DNA of 64,000 nucleotides from Dermacentor variabilis (lineage: Eukaryota; Arthropoda; Arachnida; Ixodida; Ixodidae), in the NCBI RefSeq assembly GCF_050947875.1, contig NC_134568.1:198438258-198502257 (forward strand). The letters run 5' to 3'. The position numbers were made by a program, and so were the translations under genes. The notes beneath the pieces were generated by a model. That model saw only the letters and a list, made by a program, of their open reading frames with translations, was not told the DNA's origin and ran no database searches. Position 1 is the first letter of the stretch; each line of letters begins with the position of its first letter. This document shows, piece after piece, positions 43,613 to 55,370 of this stretch.

Positions 43613-44362
43613 TCACGAGGTTTCCGCGTTGCGTGGCACTTTCCCGCTCCTCAAACGGTCGTTCTCTTGCCTAAGTTTTTTAATTTCATCCATAAACGCA
43701 ACATTGCTCTGCCTGATTTGCACCAATTCTTTCTCTAGCGTCTTAACTCTATTTTGAAAAGCAGCCTCTGCCTCCGCACGCGCCCCGGAAGCCGCGTCCG
43801 CCCAGCTCACCTGTAAGGGTCCCGCGGCGCCGTTGACGTTGCTCTTTCCTTTTGGGCTCTGGGATCTTCCTCCCCCCTGTGCTCTGGGAGATTCGGTATT
43901 ACTGGTCTTGGGTCTGGATCTCGATCTGGACTGCGATCTCGATCTGGTTCTGTTCGACGTCGAGCGGCCCCTTTCCCTTGCCTGGAGCTTGGGCAAATCT
44001 TCTAGTCCAGATCCGTCCCTTCTCAGATGTTCCGACCGCTGTCTCCAGTCTTCCCGTCCTAGCCTGTACAGTCTTTCAGCTTCCCTTTCGTGGTACATCG
44101 CTGCTTCTTCCTCTCGTCTGACTCGCTCCCAGCGGCGCCTCTTTACCAAATACGGTAACTTGTACCTGGCATTACATCGGCGATCCGCCGTAGGGTGGTC
44201 TTTGCCGCAGAGCTGGCACTTCGCTTCGCACTTGTGGTCCTGTGGCGGGTTCTCAATGCCGCAGCCTCTGCATATCCTGCTGTTCCGGTTCGGGCTGAAT
44301 TGTTCGAATGTACGCCGAGAATCAATCAAAATCTGCGGAGCCGACGCGACACACATCCGCAC
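43613..44362 (-). pseudogene. I-type LINE ORF1 (gag-like, CCHC knuckles, coiled coil)
   Basis: The open frame encodes CRGCGIENPPQDHKC and CQLCGKDHPTADRRC, two CCHC-type knuckles typical of I-clade ORF1. A basic segment (YLVKRRRWERVRREEE), an Arg/Ser-rich low-complexity run (RSRSQSRSRSRP) and a C-terminal coiled coil (RVKTLEKELVQIRQ, MDEIKKLRQENDRLR) follow. The N-terminal RNA-binding part is missing, so it is truncated at about 44362. 249 residues are open without a stop. Confidence 0.75.
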
Positions 44363-44663
44363 TTTGCGCCGAGCTGTTAAAAATAAAACTGGCGCAATAT
44401 ACGATTATGAGACCTACAGGGTTCGGTCATCAGTGCTCTTCCGCCACCAGGATAATTTTTGTGAGCTAACGAACAGACTAGTTAGAGAATACAGATTTTT
44501 TTTTTCATTCAGGGCGTGAGTTCCGACGAGAAAGCTGTGATTGCGTCCAACACATCCCGTTCAATCGTTTTCATAGAGCTATGTTCTATGCACATATGTT
44601 CTTCCCGCGTTTTACTCGTAGCGCGCAAAAACATAAAAAGCTGTTACTTCTAGTGTTCGCGCA
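44363..44663. other. Unassigned spacer
   Basis: Nothing recognisable apart from a T run near 44498. Confidence 0.4.
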
Positions 44664-44675
44664 TGGTTCCAGAAT

Positions 44676-44920
44676 AAAAATTAAATTGAGGAGTTTATAA
44701 CGTCCCGAAACTGGCAGAGCGTGAGGCTATGAAGGACGCCGCAGTGGAGAGCTCCGGATTAATTTCGCCTCATGGGGCTCTTTAAAGCGCACCTAAAAAC
44801 CCGGCAAGCGAATGCTTTGCGTTCTTCCCCTTTCGAAATGTGGCCGCTGCGTCTGGAAATCGAAACCACGACTTCGCGCTCAGCTGCTCAATGCCGTAAC
44901 CTCTTAGCTGCCGCGGCGAG
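44676..44920 (-). mobile_element. SINE (Ruka-like), full length with tRNA head, copy 3
   Basis: TGGTTCCAGAAT at 44664-44675 and 44921-44932 is a perfect 12 bp TSD. On minus the copy begins with a tRNA-like head whose B box reads GGTTTCGATTTCC. The body is more diverged than the others (GAGGACGCCGCAGTGG on plus). It lies next to the 3' tail of the LINE to its right. Confidence 0.85.
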
Positions 44921-44935
44921 TGGTTCCAGAATTTC

Positions 44936-46480
44936 CGGACGACGACGACGACGACGATTATTATTGTTATTTATTGGCATGCTCTTTGAAACGGTGCCGG
45001 GACAAATCGTCACCTAGCCTGCTTGAGTCACTCAGGTATGCTATCAATGCTTTTCCTGCTAACATTCTTGTATACATCCCTTCAGCCTCCTCTAGCTTCC
45101 CTGTACCGCTGCCTATGCCTGTAATGAATCCCGTCGTATTAGTGTCTTCCCTGTTTTTTTTTTTTTCACCAATACTCTAGACGTCTCTTGCTTATCTCGA
45201 CTGCTGAGCGATTGATATATACATCCGTCTACATTAAATTCAAGCACTTCTGAAAGTTTTACGCCACGTACTGGTCTCCCTGGGTGAATCTCTTCGCATT
45301 CCATTAGGATGTGCCGAGTGGTCTCCGGATTTTTGCTGCAGCATGCTCATGCCTTGTCTAACTGCGAATATTTGCTCTGGTATGTTCTTGCCCTTAGGCA
45401 ACCAGCTCGAGCCTCAAATAGCAAGGCACTTCCATTCGTGTTATCGTACAGATTTTCCCTTCTAATTTCTTTTTTATCATTCTTGTAAATATCCATGGTC
45501 CTTTTTTTTTCTTCCATTCTTTGCATCTAATTCGCTGTCTGTTTCTCTCACTTTCTGATTACTCCTGGTTGTCTGCCTACGCCTTACAATTACCCTATAC
45601 GTGGTTGCTTACTTTCTTGGCCTCTTCCTCCATTTTGTGTCCACGCTTTTTAGGTACAGATAATTGTGCGCTTTAGGCGCACATTTAGTTTGATCCATGT
45701 TCCCGAGTATTTCTTCAGAACTAATCTTGCTCTGCGCTTCTCTGCTGACTTCAAACGAGGCCCAACGCGTGTCCCCTCGCACTGCCTCATTTGTGGTTTT
45801 ACTGTGGGTTCCCAAAGCCAGCCGGCCCGCTGATCATTGGTTAACTTCCACCCCCGACAATATATCAAATTTGAAGCACAGAATGGCACTTACGAACGTC
45901 AGCGCTGGCATCATGGCTCCTTTCCAGATTCCACGCACCCCCTCATATTTCTTTTGTGGCCCAAAAGTTCTCCATGTTTCATTATTTTATTTATTTATTT
46001 ATGCACACTGCAGCCTCAATGAGGCTATTTCAGTAGCGGGAATTAGTCCTGCATTTCACTTCCCTTTTATTTTCAGATTATCTTGGTGGGTGCTTGAGTA
46101 ACTCTTTCCTTCGGTTATGTACATGCCAAGGTATTTATATTGCCTGACTATGGGTATGACTTCCTGTTGAATCGACACCACGTAGTTACTCGTCTCTTCA
46201 TTAAATATCATAATTCCCGATTTCTCTGTGCTGAATTCAAGGCCTACATTTGTCGTTGCGTTGCCACACATATTGGGCAGTGTCTGTAAATCTCTTGCAT
46301 TAACCGCTAGTAGCACTGTGTCGTCCGCATACATCAGTGCAGGGACCTTCTGTTGCACCATTTGTCCATTACGCGTGTACGATAAAGAGAAACCTAATTG
46401 GCTGTTTTTCCAGTTGTCTTTCTATAGCATAACGCATGAACAACAATGGAGACGGCGCAGCGAACTGTGTCACTAGCGCC
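44936..46480 (-). pseudogene. I/Ingi-type LINE 3' half
   Basis: On minus: VPALMYADDTVLLAVNARDL (reverse transcriptase active site at about 46325), LEFSTEKSGIMIFNEET and YKYLGMYI. A CR1 tail (about 45975-46050) then interrupts. After it: GIWKGAMMPALTFVSAI, LRARTYQSKYS and ETTRHILMECEEIHPGRP (C-terminal zinc motif). The 3' UTR ends with an AATAATAATCGTCGTCG tail at about 44936-44965 on plus. Several shifts and stops make it dead. Confidence 0.75.
45975..46050 (-). mobile_element. ~75 bp CR1 3'-tail insertion
   Basis: On minus it reads GAAATAGCCTCATTGAGGCT (stem AGCCTC/GAGGCT) and ends AAATAAATAAATAAAATAATG. This is a CR1-type 3' end so 5'-truncated that only the hairpin and tail remain. It interrupts the adjacent LINE coding region. 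Confidence 0.6.
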
Positions 46481-47767
46481 GGGAATTTCGTTCGTGGCAT
46501 AAGGTGCAGACATCACACCGAATGAGAATGCGGGGTGCAGTGTCTTCTGTCGGAACTTTAAACGATCTACATTTCTTAAGGGACTTCTTGCGCGTTAAAC
46601 ATCAAAAAGCCTGCCGTCCGCAGACATGTTGTGCCCACGAGATCAAGGCGCAGGGAAAAGGCATTGAATGATGTCAGAAGCTGCGACATCCGCTGAGTTT
46701 CGGTAATCAACAACGTATCGACAGAAGGGCGTTACAATATCTATTACGTAAGTTACTCTAATATCTCCTAGCTTTTATATCTTATCTCGCCCCAATATTG
46801 TCGTCTCTCACGACGTGTATTTCTATAGAACTGTGTGTTCAATAGCGCGCTTAGAACGCACAGCGCGTGCCACCTTTGGGATATTTCATATGTCATTTGT
46901 TTTCTGCTTTTGAGCGGTAATTTAATATAACAATCACTGTATTCTTATTCTGAGTGGCAATTGGATTTTGCCGTACGACATATGGTAATCACAGTAGGTA
47001 GCGCAAGTGAATGGGTGTCCCGAGAAATGCAGACTCGATTAAGCTACGGCGACTTTTGTTCTACCCGTCCGACAGAAACATCACAACAGTAACATGCAGA
47101 GAAAAATGAGCCACAAAAATTTGCGCAAAAGAGACAGAGACAAACGGCGTGTCTCACGCGGGGAGCGCACCATCTTGGAGCTGATTTTAAGTCTGTTTAT
47201 GTTATGAATGTATCGTTGACAGCACATTCATTCCTTCGCGCGCTTTTGTGTACGCGACGAGTTGTGGTTCAAAAAGTCGCTCGAGAATTGTGGATCTTTT
47301 AAGATAGTAGTAGCCACAAGCTGACCGCGCCTTACGCTTGACAATTCCAATTTGTAATCTCGTCTGCTTCATGTGGCCAGGAATCAGTATCAATGGCATC
47401 CCACAACTAGGTGGCGCCGTACGACGACCGCACGGTGCTTTCGATCCAGCAGTCAGCGTCAAAATTTTCTGAGCTGACAGCAGCACCGCAACACAGGGCG
47501 TAGTGAACAGAGGAAGCAGAATTTAGGCGAAATTTCAGCCCGCCTTTGACATACGAGCAAGGTGCTGCTGCAACAAAAATAACCGCACGCTTTTCCTTTT
47601 TCTTTTTACTTGGCTGGACAGCGACGCGCTAGAAGGCGGGAGGGGGTGCAATGCTGCGCTCGTTATCAGCCTGTCTGACTAATGCACTCGGTAATGCAGC
47701 CGCACGTCTCTAGTAGATTGAAATGCTGGCATTTTTTGCCCAGGCGGCCTACGTCGTTTTTTTTAAT
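46481..47767. other. Intron sequence, nothing recognised
   Basis: The minus frame 47202-47486 has no domain. No repeats with clear ends were found. Confidence 0.4.
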
Positions 47768-48115
47768 TGAAATGTTATAAGGAGATGTTGACGAACAATT
47801 TAAGGCGCCGGCTACTCCTTACCTCTTGAATGGTTCCATCATACAACATATAGGGTTCAAGATTACATATCAAATATTCTTTTCACACATGCACCAGGAC
47901 TTATCACGCAACGATTTCACAGGAAGACTATGACGAAAGAAACATATTGGTACATACAATATACAGGTAAATGTCTTTACAGTTATGTAGATAAATGTCT
48001 CAAAAGTACAAACGATACTGTCGCCTAATAACACAGTCTCTAGTCAGCGGGTGGTACATACATCGTGTATGTGCGGTATCACATATAGTCACAACAGAAC
48101 AGTCAACATAACATG
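47768..48115 (-). mobile_element. LINE 3' UTR fragment, minus copy
   Basis: The reverse complement of this stretch matches 49268-49646, including AAGGAGTAGCCGGCGCCTTA and TTCTGTTGTGACTATATGTG. An A-rich tail lies at its left end (T run at 47758). It is a 5'-truncated insertion. Confidence 0.65.
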
Positions 48116-48660
48116 TGAACGGCTTCTCGGACGCTAGCTGCCCGATGCACTTCAAATAATGCTTGCCAGAGCTCGGTTGAGCCTTCAGTTCCCTTCCCGC
48201 GCCTTTTTAGGCAAAACAACAATTAAAAAAAAACACAAGTACATCTCCAATTTCGCATGGTGATCATCATGACGGCTGAAGCGCATTCCGCTGAACCTGT
48301 AGGGTAACTACAAACAATACGAACGCCGCCTTCGCGCTTAGCGTCTTCAAACAACCCAGTATTAACACCTCACCCTACGTGCAAGGTGCTCCAAATGTTT
48401 GCAAAGGATTCGTTGGACAAAACACGCGCAAGCTAGCGCACTTTAAGCGAGGCGGTCAGATGCAGCTTCCTCCATATAGCCCAACTCCAGAAGACGAGAA
48501 TCGCTGATGATCGGAGTTGAAAAAAATTGAAAATGTTTGCTCCATTTTTAGTGTTGTGGTCATTTATACTTTCTATAGAGCAGTCTAATATGAAGAATGA
48601 ATTACTAACGATCTTCTTGCATTTTCCACAATAATAATTTCCAGTGATATATTCCAGATA
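48116..48660. other. Intron sequence, nothing recognised
   Basis: No coding or repeat signal found. Confidence 0.4.
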
Positions 48661-48668
48661 TTGCCACG

Positions 48669-48832
48669 GCGGCCGCATTTCGATGGGGGTCAAACAAATG
48701 CGAAAATACCCGTGTAAGATTTAGGTGCACGTTAAAGGACGCCAGGTGGTCCAAATTTCCGTAGTCCCCCACTACGGCGTGCCTCACAATCAGATCGTGT
48801 TCTTGGCACGTAAAACCTCGTAATATTTAATT
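48669..48832 (+). mobile_element. SINE (Ruka-like), 5'-truncated, copy 4
   Basis: Starts at GCGGCCGCATTTCGATGGGG and runs to AATATTTAATTTTTT, lacking the tRNA head like copy 2. CCAGATATTG and TTCAGATGTT flanks may be a decayed TSD. Confidence 0.8.
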
Positions 48833-49267
48833 TTTTTGACATTTCAGATGTTCAGAAAATGGTCATGAAGTGTCTTCACTGAAGGGTGGCGGGAACTTGA
48901 AGAAGCTGCAGAAAAGCATGAGTGATAGTGTACGTTGCCTGCGACTTTTACAAATCAATAATATTTCGCTAGTGCTCATGACAGCATTGTTTTGCGTCTG
49001 GTGTGGTTCATTTACCACGTTCATAAAGCGCTGCAAATGTCCTCTAAATGCCATATAACGAGCATTGCAACACTGCTTGGAGGCTATTTCTCTCGCGTGT
49101 CTCCCCAGAGTACCATCAACAGCTTTACTTTTGGGTCCTTGGCCAACAACGTCTTTGCAGAAGAGCGCTTTGAAAGCACTAAAGACTTTTCTTGAAGACA
49201 GCGGCATTGTTGCCCTTTATTGAGGCTTTTATTTTTCCTTTCATTTAAATGTCGCTGTATATATGTA
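48833..49267. other. Unassigned intron sequence
   Basis: Open frames on both strands (48870-49058 plus, 48863-49207 minus) without recognisable domains. Confidence 0.4.
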
Positions 49268-49646
49268 TGTGTTTGTGGACTATATATTATGTTAACTGTT
49301 CTGTTGTGACTATATGTGATAATGCATTTACGCGATGTATGTACCACCCGCTGACTAGAGAGTTTATTATTAGGCGACAGTATCATTTCTATTTTTGAGG
49401 CTTTTTTCTACAGAACTGTGGAGTCACTGAACTTGTATACTGTATGTACCGTGTGTTTCTTACGTCATAGTGTTACTGTGAAAACGTTGTTTGACAAGTC
49501 CTGGTGCTTGTATAGAAAGGTTATTTTATATGCAATATTGTACCCTGTATGTTGTAAGCTAGACCCATTCAAGAGCTAAGGAGTAGCCGGCGCCTTAACT
49601 TGTGCGTCAACATTTCCTTCTGTCGTATCAATAAATAAAAAAATAA
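49268..49646 (+). mobile_element. LINE 3' UTR fragment, plus copy
   Basis: Inverted partner of 47768-48115, ending with CAATAAATAAAAA, which fixes its 3' end. No coding part remains. Confidence 0.65.
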
Positions 49647-50519
49647 CAGCTTTACACTAATCCTGGAGCATGCGGCACTTACCGCTGGAGGTAACAGCTA
49701 AAGCCAAGAACAGGCGACAGCACAAAGTTTCGGCTTGAATTTTCGTTGATACCTTTACGATACCTAATTTCTCAACAAAGCGACCGCATACCAGTGCACA
49801 TGTACCCGGCATTGCAGTCAAGGTGACAAAATCTACTAATATGGTCGAGCAATAGAGAAAAGGGCAATCTTTTTCGCAGCACGCTACAGTAAGCGGCGGT
49901 GAACTTGAAGTGTGCAATACGTACCAATTAGAGCTTAATTAATTAATTCTTAAGATACAAAGATGTACCGATAAACACACTAGCGGTCCACGTAGCATAT
50001 TTAGCCTTTAAGTCCTCATTACGTGTCACAGCGTGTGGAACGTTAATTCGAAACCGGTGAATATCGGCGAATGCAGGTGAATACATTAAAGCTAGTGCTG
50101 GTCTATAATATTTTAGCAAATGTGAGCAAATTGGATAGCGGCTGTAATCAATTGTCACGCAAGGAATGTACCCTATAGCTACTAGTATAATGTGTACTGG
50201 GGAATTCTAGTTCATTTGTTTGGTTATCAATGTATATCACCACATTTATTGGTGTCCATCGCTGCCCAGCATCTCATGTTTTGTCAAGATCCAATACCTA
50301 TGTCCTTTTCAAATCATTATAAATTGACGTCAGCATATAAAACAGAGCAAAACTTCGAAAATTTTCGTGAGCCGTAATCATACTCCATTATATCAAAACT
50401 CAATCTCAGGCAAGAGTTCTTCACCACATTTACACACTGCTTACAGTGAAGCGTACCTTAAAATTGAGACCTACACGTCTTTTCGTGAAGCTCGACTAGA
50501 CGCACACATGCTTAGTTTT
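49647..50519. other. No supported gene
   Basis: AT-rich intron sequence. AATTAATTAATT occurs at about 49937. Confidence 0.4.
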
Positions 50520-50815
50520 ATTTCAATTTTATTAATGCGAAGTGATTATACGCCCCATAACGCGAAAATCCTGCTTCGTAGTCAGCGGCGTGACCGAATG
50601 ATGGCACCAAAAATGGCCGACGGCGCAAACGGTAAAAAACACGTCGAAAAATGTATGTATTGGCGCGAAATTTCCCAGGGTGGTTCCTGTAAACTAAGTA
50701 AATTAATGGCTTCGAAAATAAAATCTGGTTCATTTCGGTCTGGGTGGGATTCGCACCCGGGTCAGAGGAATGCGAGCCGAGCACGCTTCTCCGACGCCAC
50801 AGCGGCTCCACGGTT
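50520..50815 (-). mobile_element. Candidate second tRNA-like SINE
   Basis: On minus, TGGCGTCGGAGAAGCGTGCT and GGGTGCGAATCCCA look like decayed A and B boxes of a tRNA promoter about 45 bp apart. A non-coding body follows. The A box departs from consensus and no TSD was found. Confidence 0.4.
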
Positions 50816-52309
50816 CTGATAGGTGTCGCCTAGTGCGTGCGTCATGGGGCACGTGAGGGCGCAGTTCATGGGGAGGACGTGGCTTCACGTAATGAGTCTA
50901 TAAAGTGAGTGTACAAAATAAAAAAACGCATTAATGTCCAATTGAACGGCGCTGAACGGTCCTTAGAGTTATGAATTCCTTGCGGGCAAGCGAGCGCGTT
51001 GAAACGATTGGCGCGTTTTGATTTCGCCTTAACCGAGGCGAAGTTAGAACGCAGGCGAGAACTTGCGCGGACAAAAAACGCACGAAAAAAAACATTTACC
51101 CAAAGGTACTATAGTGCTTTCACATACCCAACGTAATAAATCTTAATTGTCTCTTCGGAATTCTTTTAGAGCTTGTTATTAATTTTTTTTCAGCCATAGA
51201 GATTAACTTAACGCATTTCCACACGTCTCGGCTCCTTAAAATGTCACCATTATTAAGAAGTTGTTTTGCGTCGCGATGTTCTTACACGGCGTAAAGAAGC
51301 GATGGTGCTATCTTAAATACTACCCAAACTACGGTCGGATGCTGATTAAAAATTTTAACCCGAACGAACGCCAGCACTTCATCGATATTTTGGTTGCATT
51401 CGTGTAACACATAACATCGATGAAAAATGGTGCACATCGGGCATGTTGAGTTTAAAGTGTAGCTTTCTTCGCGAACCTTCCCGGACTTTGCTGACCGTGG
51501 CTGCTAGGTGCTGCTGCTGTCTTGCCGAATAGCTGACACATTAAAAAAAATACATTATGTGCCCGATGGTGAGATCATACCTCGGTCCCCCAACACAACA
51601 ATCCGATTTTCTAGCCATATGGCTACAATCGCACGTATGCTTTCATCGTGCCAACGCCAATAAGCTCTTTGAGATTATCGCCTCGCGTGTGTCACACTGC
51701 ATTTGATTAACCTGTGCGACGTCTCAAGGAGGCTCTTCGATGAACGATTCGTATTATAACGGTAGTCTGCTCGCTGTACGTTGTTTGTGATTGTGTGTTA
51801 TCTCAGCCGCTAGACATGACAGATGATTGTGATTCTCAAACATGGCACATAATTACAATGATCACAACAATCACAGTAAGAAGGTTGGAAGAAACGTAAA
51901 AAAAGAAAGAATACTAAGCCAATATATTAAAGGAAGAGGCATAAAATGGAAAGAAAAACAGGAAAGAAAGATTAGTACGTAATAAGCAATGAAACCTGAC
52001 GGAATTCACTCAATTTCTTTCTTTTAAAAGGTCACTTGCTATTGACCAACCATCTTCGATAATAATATGTATGTCATTACGATTGGCTGGCATCTGCTTT
52101 TATGAACAATCCGTAAAAACGCTTTTGTAAATACAGCTTGATAAACAGGCAGTTAAAAGAAAAGTTTCATTCAAAGAAGCAAAACATAACTTGCATTAAA
52201 ATAATAACCACAGTAAAGAAAATGATATTAATATGGTAGCAGACTCGCACACGTTACAGAAAAAGGTTACCAATTACATTTAAGTTATTAAAAAATGATA
52301 TTGGTTAGA
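50816..52309. other. AT-rich intron sequence, no gene seen
   Basis: No domains, TIRs or clear repeats recognised. Confidence 0.45.
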
Positions 52310-53160
52310 GTGACCAATCAATGCCACATAAAGCTATTGAGCTATTATTAAACGGTAATCGATTACTTTTACTTTCCTCCACCTTTATCAGCCCTGCACC
52401 AACAGTAAGTAAACCAAGCTGGCCTGGCTCTTTCAGTGCGCCCACTGCAGCCATTCACACGTGGCTATCTTCACTAACAATTGGTTTTCAAATTTTCCAT
52501 GGGTTGTCTACGCTCGTTTTCTTGTGAAGACATCGGCGCTGACAATGAAAACTCTCTCGATGCGTGCGCTGTAGGGAAGGGCAGTGCTGTAACGTACGAA
52601 CACCTTGCTCACAAGATTGGACTTAATACGGGATCGATCGATTCTGGGTTCTCTATGAAGCGCAGCGCTTCGTTGTTGCTCAGGCTCGGTAAAAGTGTAC
52701 CCGTTAGAACCAATGAAAAGCTGGAAAATTCATCTGTAGATGAAGTCCTGGACCCAACGTCCGAAGTGGCCATCGCTATCCAGCCATATTAACAGGTTAA
52801 AATCACCGGGCAACATCTGGTGTAGCGTTAAGATGAAGAAGCGAATACTTCGCGCCCCGGGTTTACTCGCCTGCGCATGCGCATCCGAGAGGCTGCTGCG
52901 AGGCACGACCGCGGGCGTTCCCTCGCAGTTACCGTCAAATTCAAGCGCCCAAAGCCGCGCCGCCTGTTACAGCTTGTCTCGTCAATAAAGTAACCGGTCA
53001 CATGTAATTAGTTAACGGAAAAGGTTACTGAATTACAGAGGCCGTTACTGAGCAAAAAGAAAATGTAATCGATGAATTACAAAACTACCACGAAATGTAA
53101 CTGATTACAAGTAGTTAATCATCCCATGTAATTCGTTACGTGCAAGTCTGTGCGGTAGAA
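52310..53160. repeat. Repeat region rich in GTAATC/GATTAC motifs
   Basis: GGTAATCGATTACTTTTACT near 52355 and GTAATCGATGAATTAC with TGTAACTGATTACAAGT near 53070-53110 suggest the two ends of one MITE-like element interrupted by GC-rich sequence (52850-52990). Boundaries are not clear. Confidence 0.35.
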
Positions 53161-53317
53161 CCCAAACATGGCCGCTAGTACTGAAAGAAGTTCTTGCAGT
53201 TCGTTTCTAATTTGCGACTGCACCCATGCGCACAGTTGCGTCAAGCCATGGACAGAAAAGAGACCGCGTGACCCTACGTGCACGCCTTCCCGGCAGGCGC
53301 CCCTCGCGCCAGCGCAC

Positions 53318-53504
53318 CTGGACGTCGACGTAGCCGTTGATCCTGGTCTTCTTGATGTGCTCGGCTGGGCTTCGCGTGATGAAGGTGGTCTTGCCGTACA
53401 CGAACGTCACGGGCACTTCGGGATCCAGGTCCAAGAAGCGCAGAACCATGGGATTCTTCGTCCATCCGAAGTACACGCTCAGGTTCCGGAACGCCTCTTC
53501 ACCT
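53318..53504 (-). CDS. ABHD4/5-like: ABHD4/5-like hydrolase, penultimate exon
   Basis: The exon follows the acceptor CGGCACGCAG at 53505 and ends at CAG before the donor GTGCGC. Its 187 bases complete a split Thr codon and add 62 codons: GEEAFRNLSVYFGWTKNPMV, LDLDPEVPVTFVYGKTTFIT and AEHIKKTRINGYVDVQ. FGWxKxPM and the PVTFVYG strand are the family's hallmark before the C-terminal His exon. In the loop after VYG, where family members usually carry an Asp, the text is KTTFIT. Upstream and downstream junction phases (2 and 0) both fit. A 170-codon plus-strand frame across the same bases is a shadow. Confidence 0.9.
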
Positions 53505-53893
53505 CTGCGTGCCGACATACACGCGCACCGACAAGGTACGATGAAGTCCGCAGTTCATCCACTATCAGTCCAGCAAAAGAAAATGTTAAGGACACTGCGC
53601 CACAGTGCTCTGACTCGTCGTACTTTCTATGCCTTAGCCCACACATTTTTTTTTTGCTTTTGACATTTGCATACTAGGGTTGAAAAAGAAAACTTGCGCG
53701 TAACATGGCCAAGCTGTTCGCGAAAGGGTAAGTACGCGCGCAGCTTACTGAACATTTGCTTGCTTTGAGAAGAGTCGAAGACATGTTAATTAGAACTGCA
53801 AGAAATATCACCGTAATTACAGTAATTAAAGCAAGACCTAAAGGTGAACCTGATGACCATGCGCAAGTAAGTGTTTCTTAATACCCGCGCAGC
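53505..53893. other. Intron sequence
   Basis: The acceptor side of the exon above is followed by unremarkable sequence with a T run at about 53647. Confidence 0.5.
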
Positions 53894-53954
53894 AATTAAC
53901 GTGACATAACTGTTTAGCTCATCAAGCTAGCTAAACAGTTATGTCACGTTAATT
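53894..53954. repeat. Perfect 61 bp hairpin (26 bp arms)
   Basis: AATTAACGTGACATAACTGT (arm 53894-53919) is repeated exactly in reverse complement at 53929-53954, with a 9 nt loop. Perfect arms imply recent origin or correction. No flanking TSD was found. Confidence 0.9.
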
Positions 53955-54259
53955 ACTGAGCTCAGACAAGAATTATAGCTATACATAATGTTCCATGTTC
54001 CTATGACTAAGAAAATTTATTAGGTGTTCCATGACTACGATCCAGCTTACGTATACATCACTAAGGAAAGGAGCAACCTCAGATCCGGTACCAATTACCG
54101 ACTTCCTCTGGTTAACCTGTCTCCCTCCCTCTCTCTTTCGTTCTCTGTCTCTCCTTCAAAAATTGAAGAAGTAAGGTACGCGGAATGGGCCTACTCAGTT
54201 TGGTGACGCTAGACAGTTCTGCAAATAACGAGCTGCAACATACTGCCAAGTGTTTTTAC

Positions 54260-54294
<35 letters not shown>

Positions 54295-54763
54295 TTCGGA
54301 AACAATAACTTGAAAAGAACTCTCCTCCTTAGGTTATGTTGCCAAAAAATAAAAATGGTTCTCCCCTCGCGCATGTAGTGTAGTGTCATATTTTGTGATT
54401 ACTCAAAATTATAGGCACATTACTAAAAATTTCATCACTTCGAACAAGGGGGAAAAAGCAACCATAAAAGAGTTGCGGCATGTTTTTTACGTCTGTGCAT
54501 CGCGTTTACTGTGTTCTGCTCTTGTTGCTGGGTCATAATCCGAAGCCGAGGCAGAATTTTAATAATTCATGCTTTATTCAAGCAATAAAATTAGACGGCA
54601 CGATGACTTTATGTCGTCGCTTTTGTTCTTGTGGTTTGCATTACTCGAGACAGTGCCAATGCGCCATAGTGAGCAATAACAATATGCGGAAACATTTTTC
54701 TTAGTAGAAGTGTTCAGCACGCACTCCCACTTATAGCCCTACGCGAAACGTCGAAAGATTAAT
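53955..54763. other. Intron sequence with ATTT microsatellite
   Basis: A TTTA/ATTT tetranucleotide run lies at 54258-54297. CT-rich sequence at 54118-54155. No gene. Confidence 0.6.
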
Positions 54764-55370
54764 AGAGAGTTTTAGAATAGGGGCCCCAAACGTTTTGGGG
54801 CCCCAAAGAAATAGCGTCGAAGCCACTGCGCATGCGCAAGACGCAAACTCCGTTTGGGTTTTGCGTTGGGAACGCTATTTCACCGATTTAGCGGGAGCCC
54901 AAATAGCGGCCCCAAAAGCTTTGCGTCGGCAAACATGGCAGCACCCATCGAAGCGACGGCTCTAACCTAGCACAAAACTGGGTTCGATTCGCGGTAACGC
55001 GTGAAGTTCGCAAGCTAGGAGAAGTGAGTGCGGTTATCGCTTTCTCTCAACTAGCGTGTGTTATGAAGATTGACTCATTAGACGCCGCTGATTTTGAATT
55101 CGATTGTGGATTTTATGGCTCGTAGGCCTAACACGGCTAAGCTTGGCTGGTGAAGGCTAGTAAAGTTGGTTTGCTCAAAACTAAGCGCAACTAATTGTTT
55201 GCTGCTTACAGAGAATAACCTCTAAATTGTACTTAAGCGCGAATACACGCAAGTAAAAATTATTATTAAACCCTATTCTAAAACTCTTCAATCCTACGTG
55301 CCCCAACGCTAACACCCGCAAAGCTCTTTGGAGCCCCAAACTATTGGGGCCCCTATTCTAAAACTCCCTA
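54764..55370. mobile_element. 607 bp TIR element with GGGGCCCC ends
   Basis: The left end TAGAGAGTTTTAGAATAGGG and the right end (reverse complement) TAGGGAGTTTTAGAATAGGG both continue GGCCCCAA and a second TTTGGGGC block. A diverged internal copy of the end motif (CCCTATTCTAAAACTCTTC) sits at about 55272. Flanking TAA is present on both sides, which would fit PIF/Harbinger, but the alignment of ends and TSD is ambiguous. No transposase. Confidence 0.7.

Larger units (their letters stand above)
41326..44362 (-). mobile_element. I/Ingi-type LINE with RNase H, internally deleted
   Basis: The minus-strand order is gag-like ORF1 (43613-44362), ORF2 reverse transcriptase (42631-43590), connection and RNase H, a C-terminal zinc motif (to 41461) and a 3' UTR ending at a TCC-repeat tail near 41326. 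The endonuclease is missing between ORF1 and the reverse transcriptase, and the YADD region is deleted. It lies in the ABHD-like intron, same orientation. Confidence 0.8.

Noticed and set aside
43833..44519. 228-codon plus-strand ORF rich in Leu/Ser
   Set aside because: It is antisense to LINE ORF1 with its CCHC knuckles.
50736..50815. Functional tRNA gene
   Set aside because: Only box-like remnants; the A box and acceptor stem do not fit a foldable tRNA.
53168..53677. 169-codon plus-strand ORF
   Set aside because: It is antisense to the ABHD-like exon, which has phase-consistent splice borders and family motifs.
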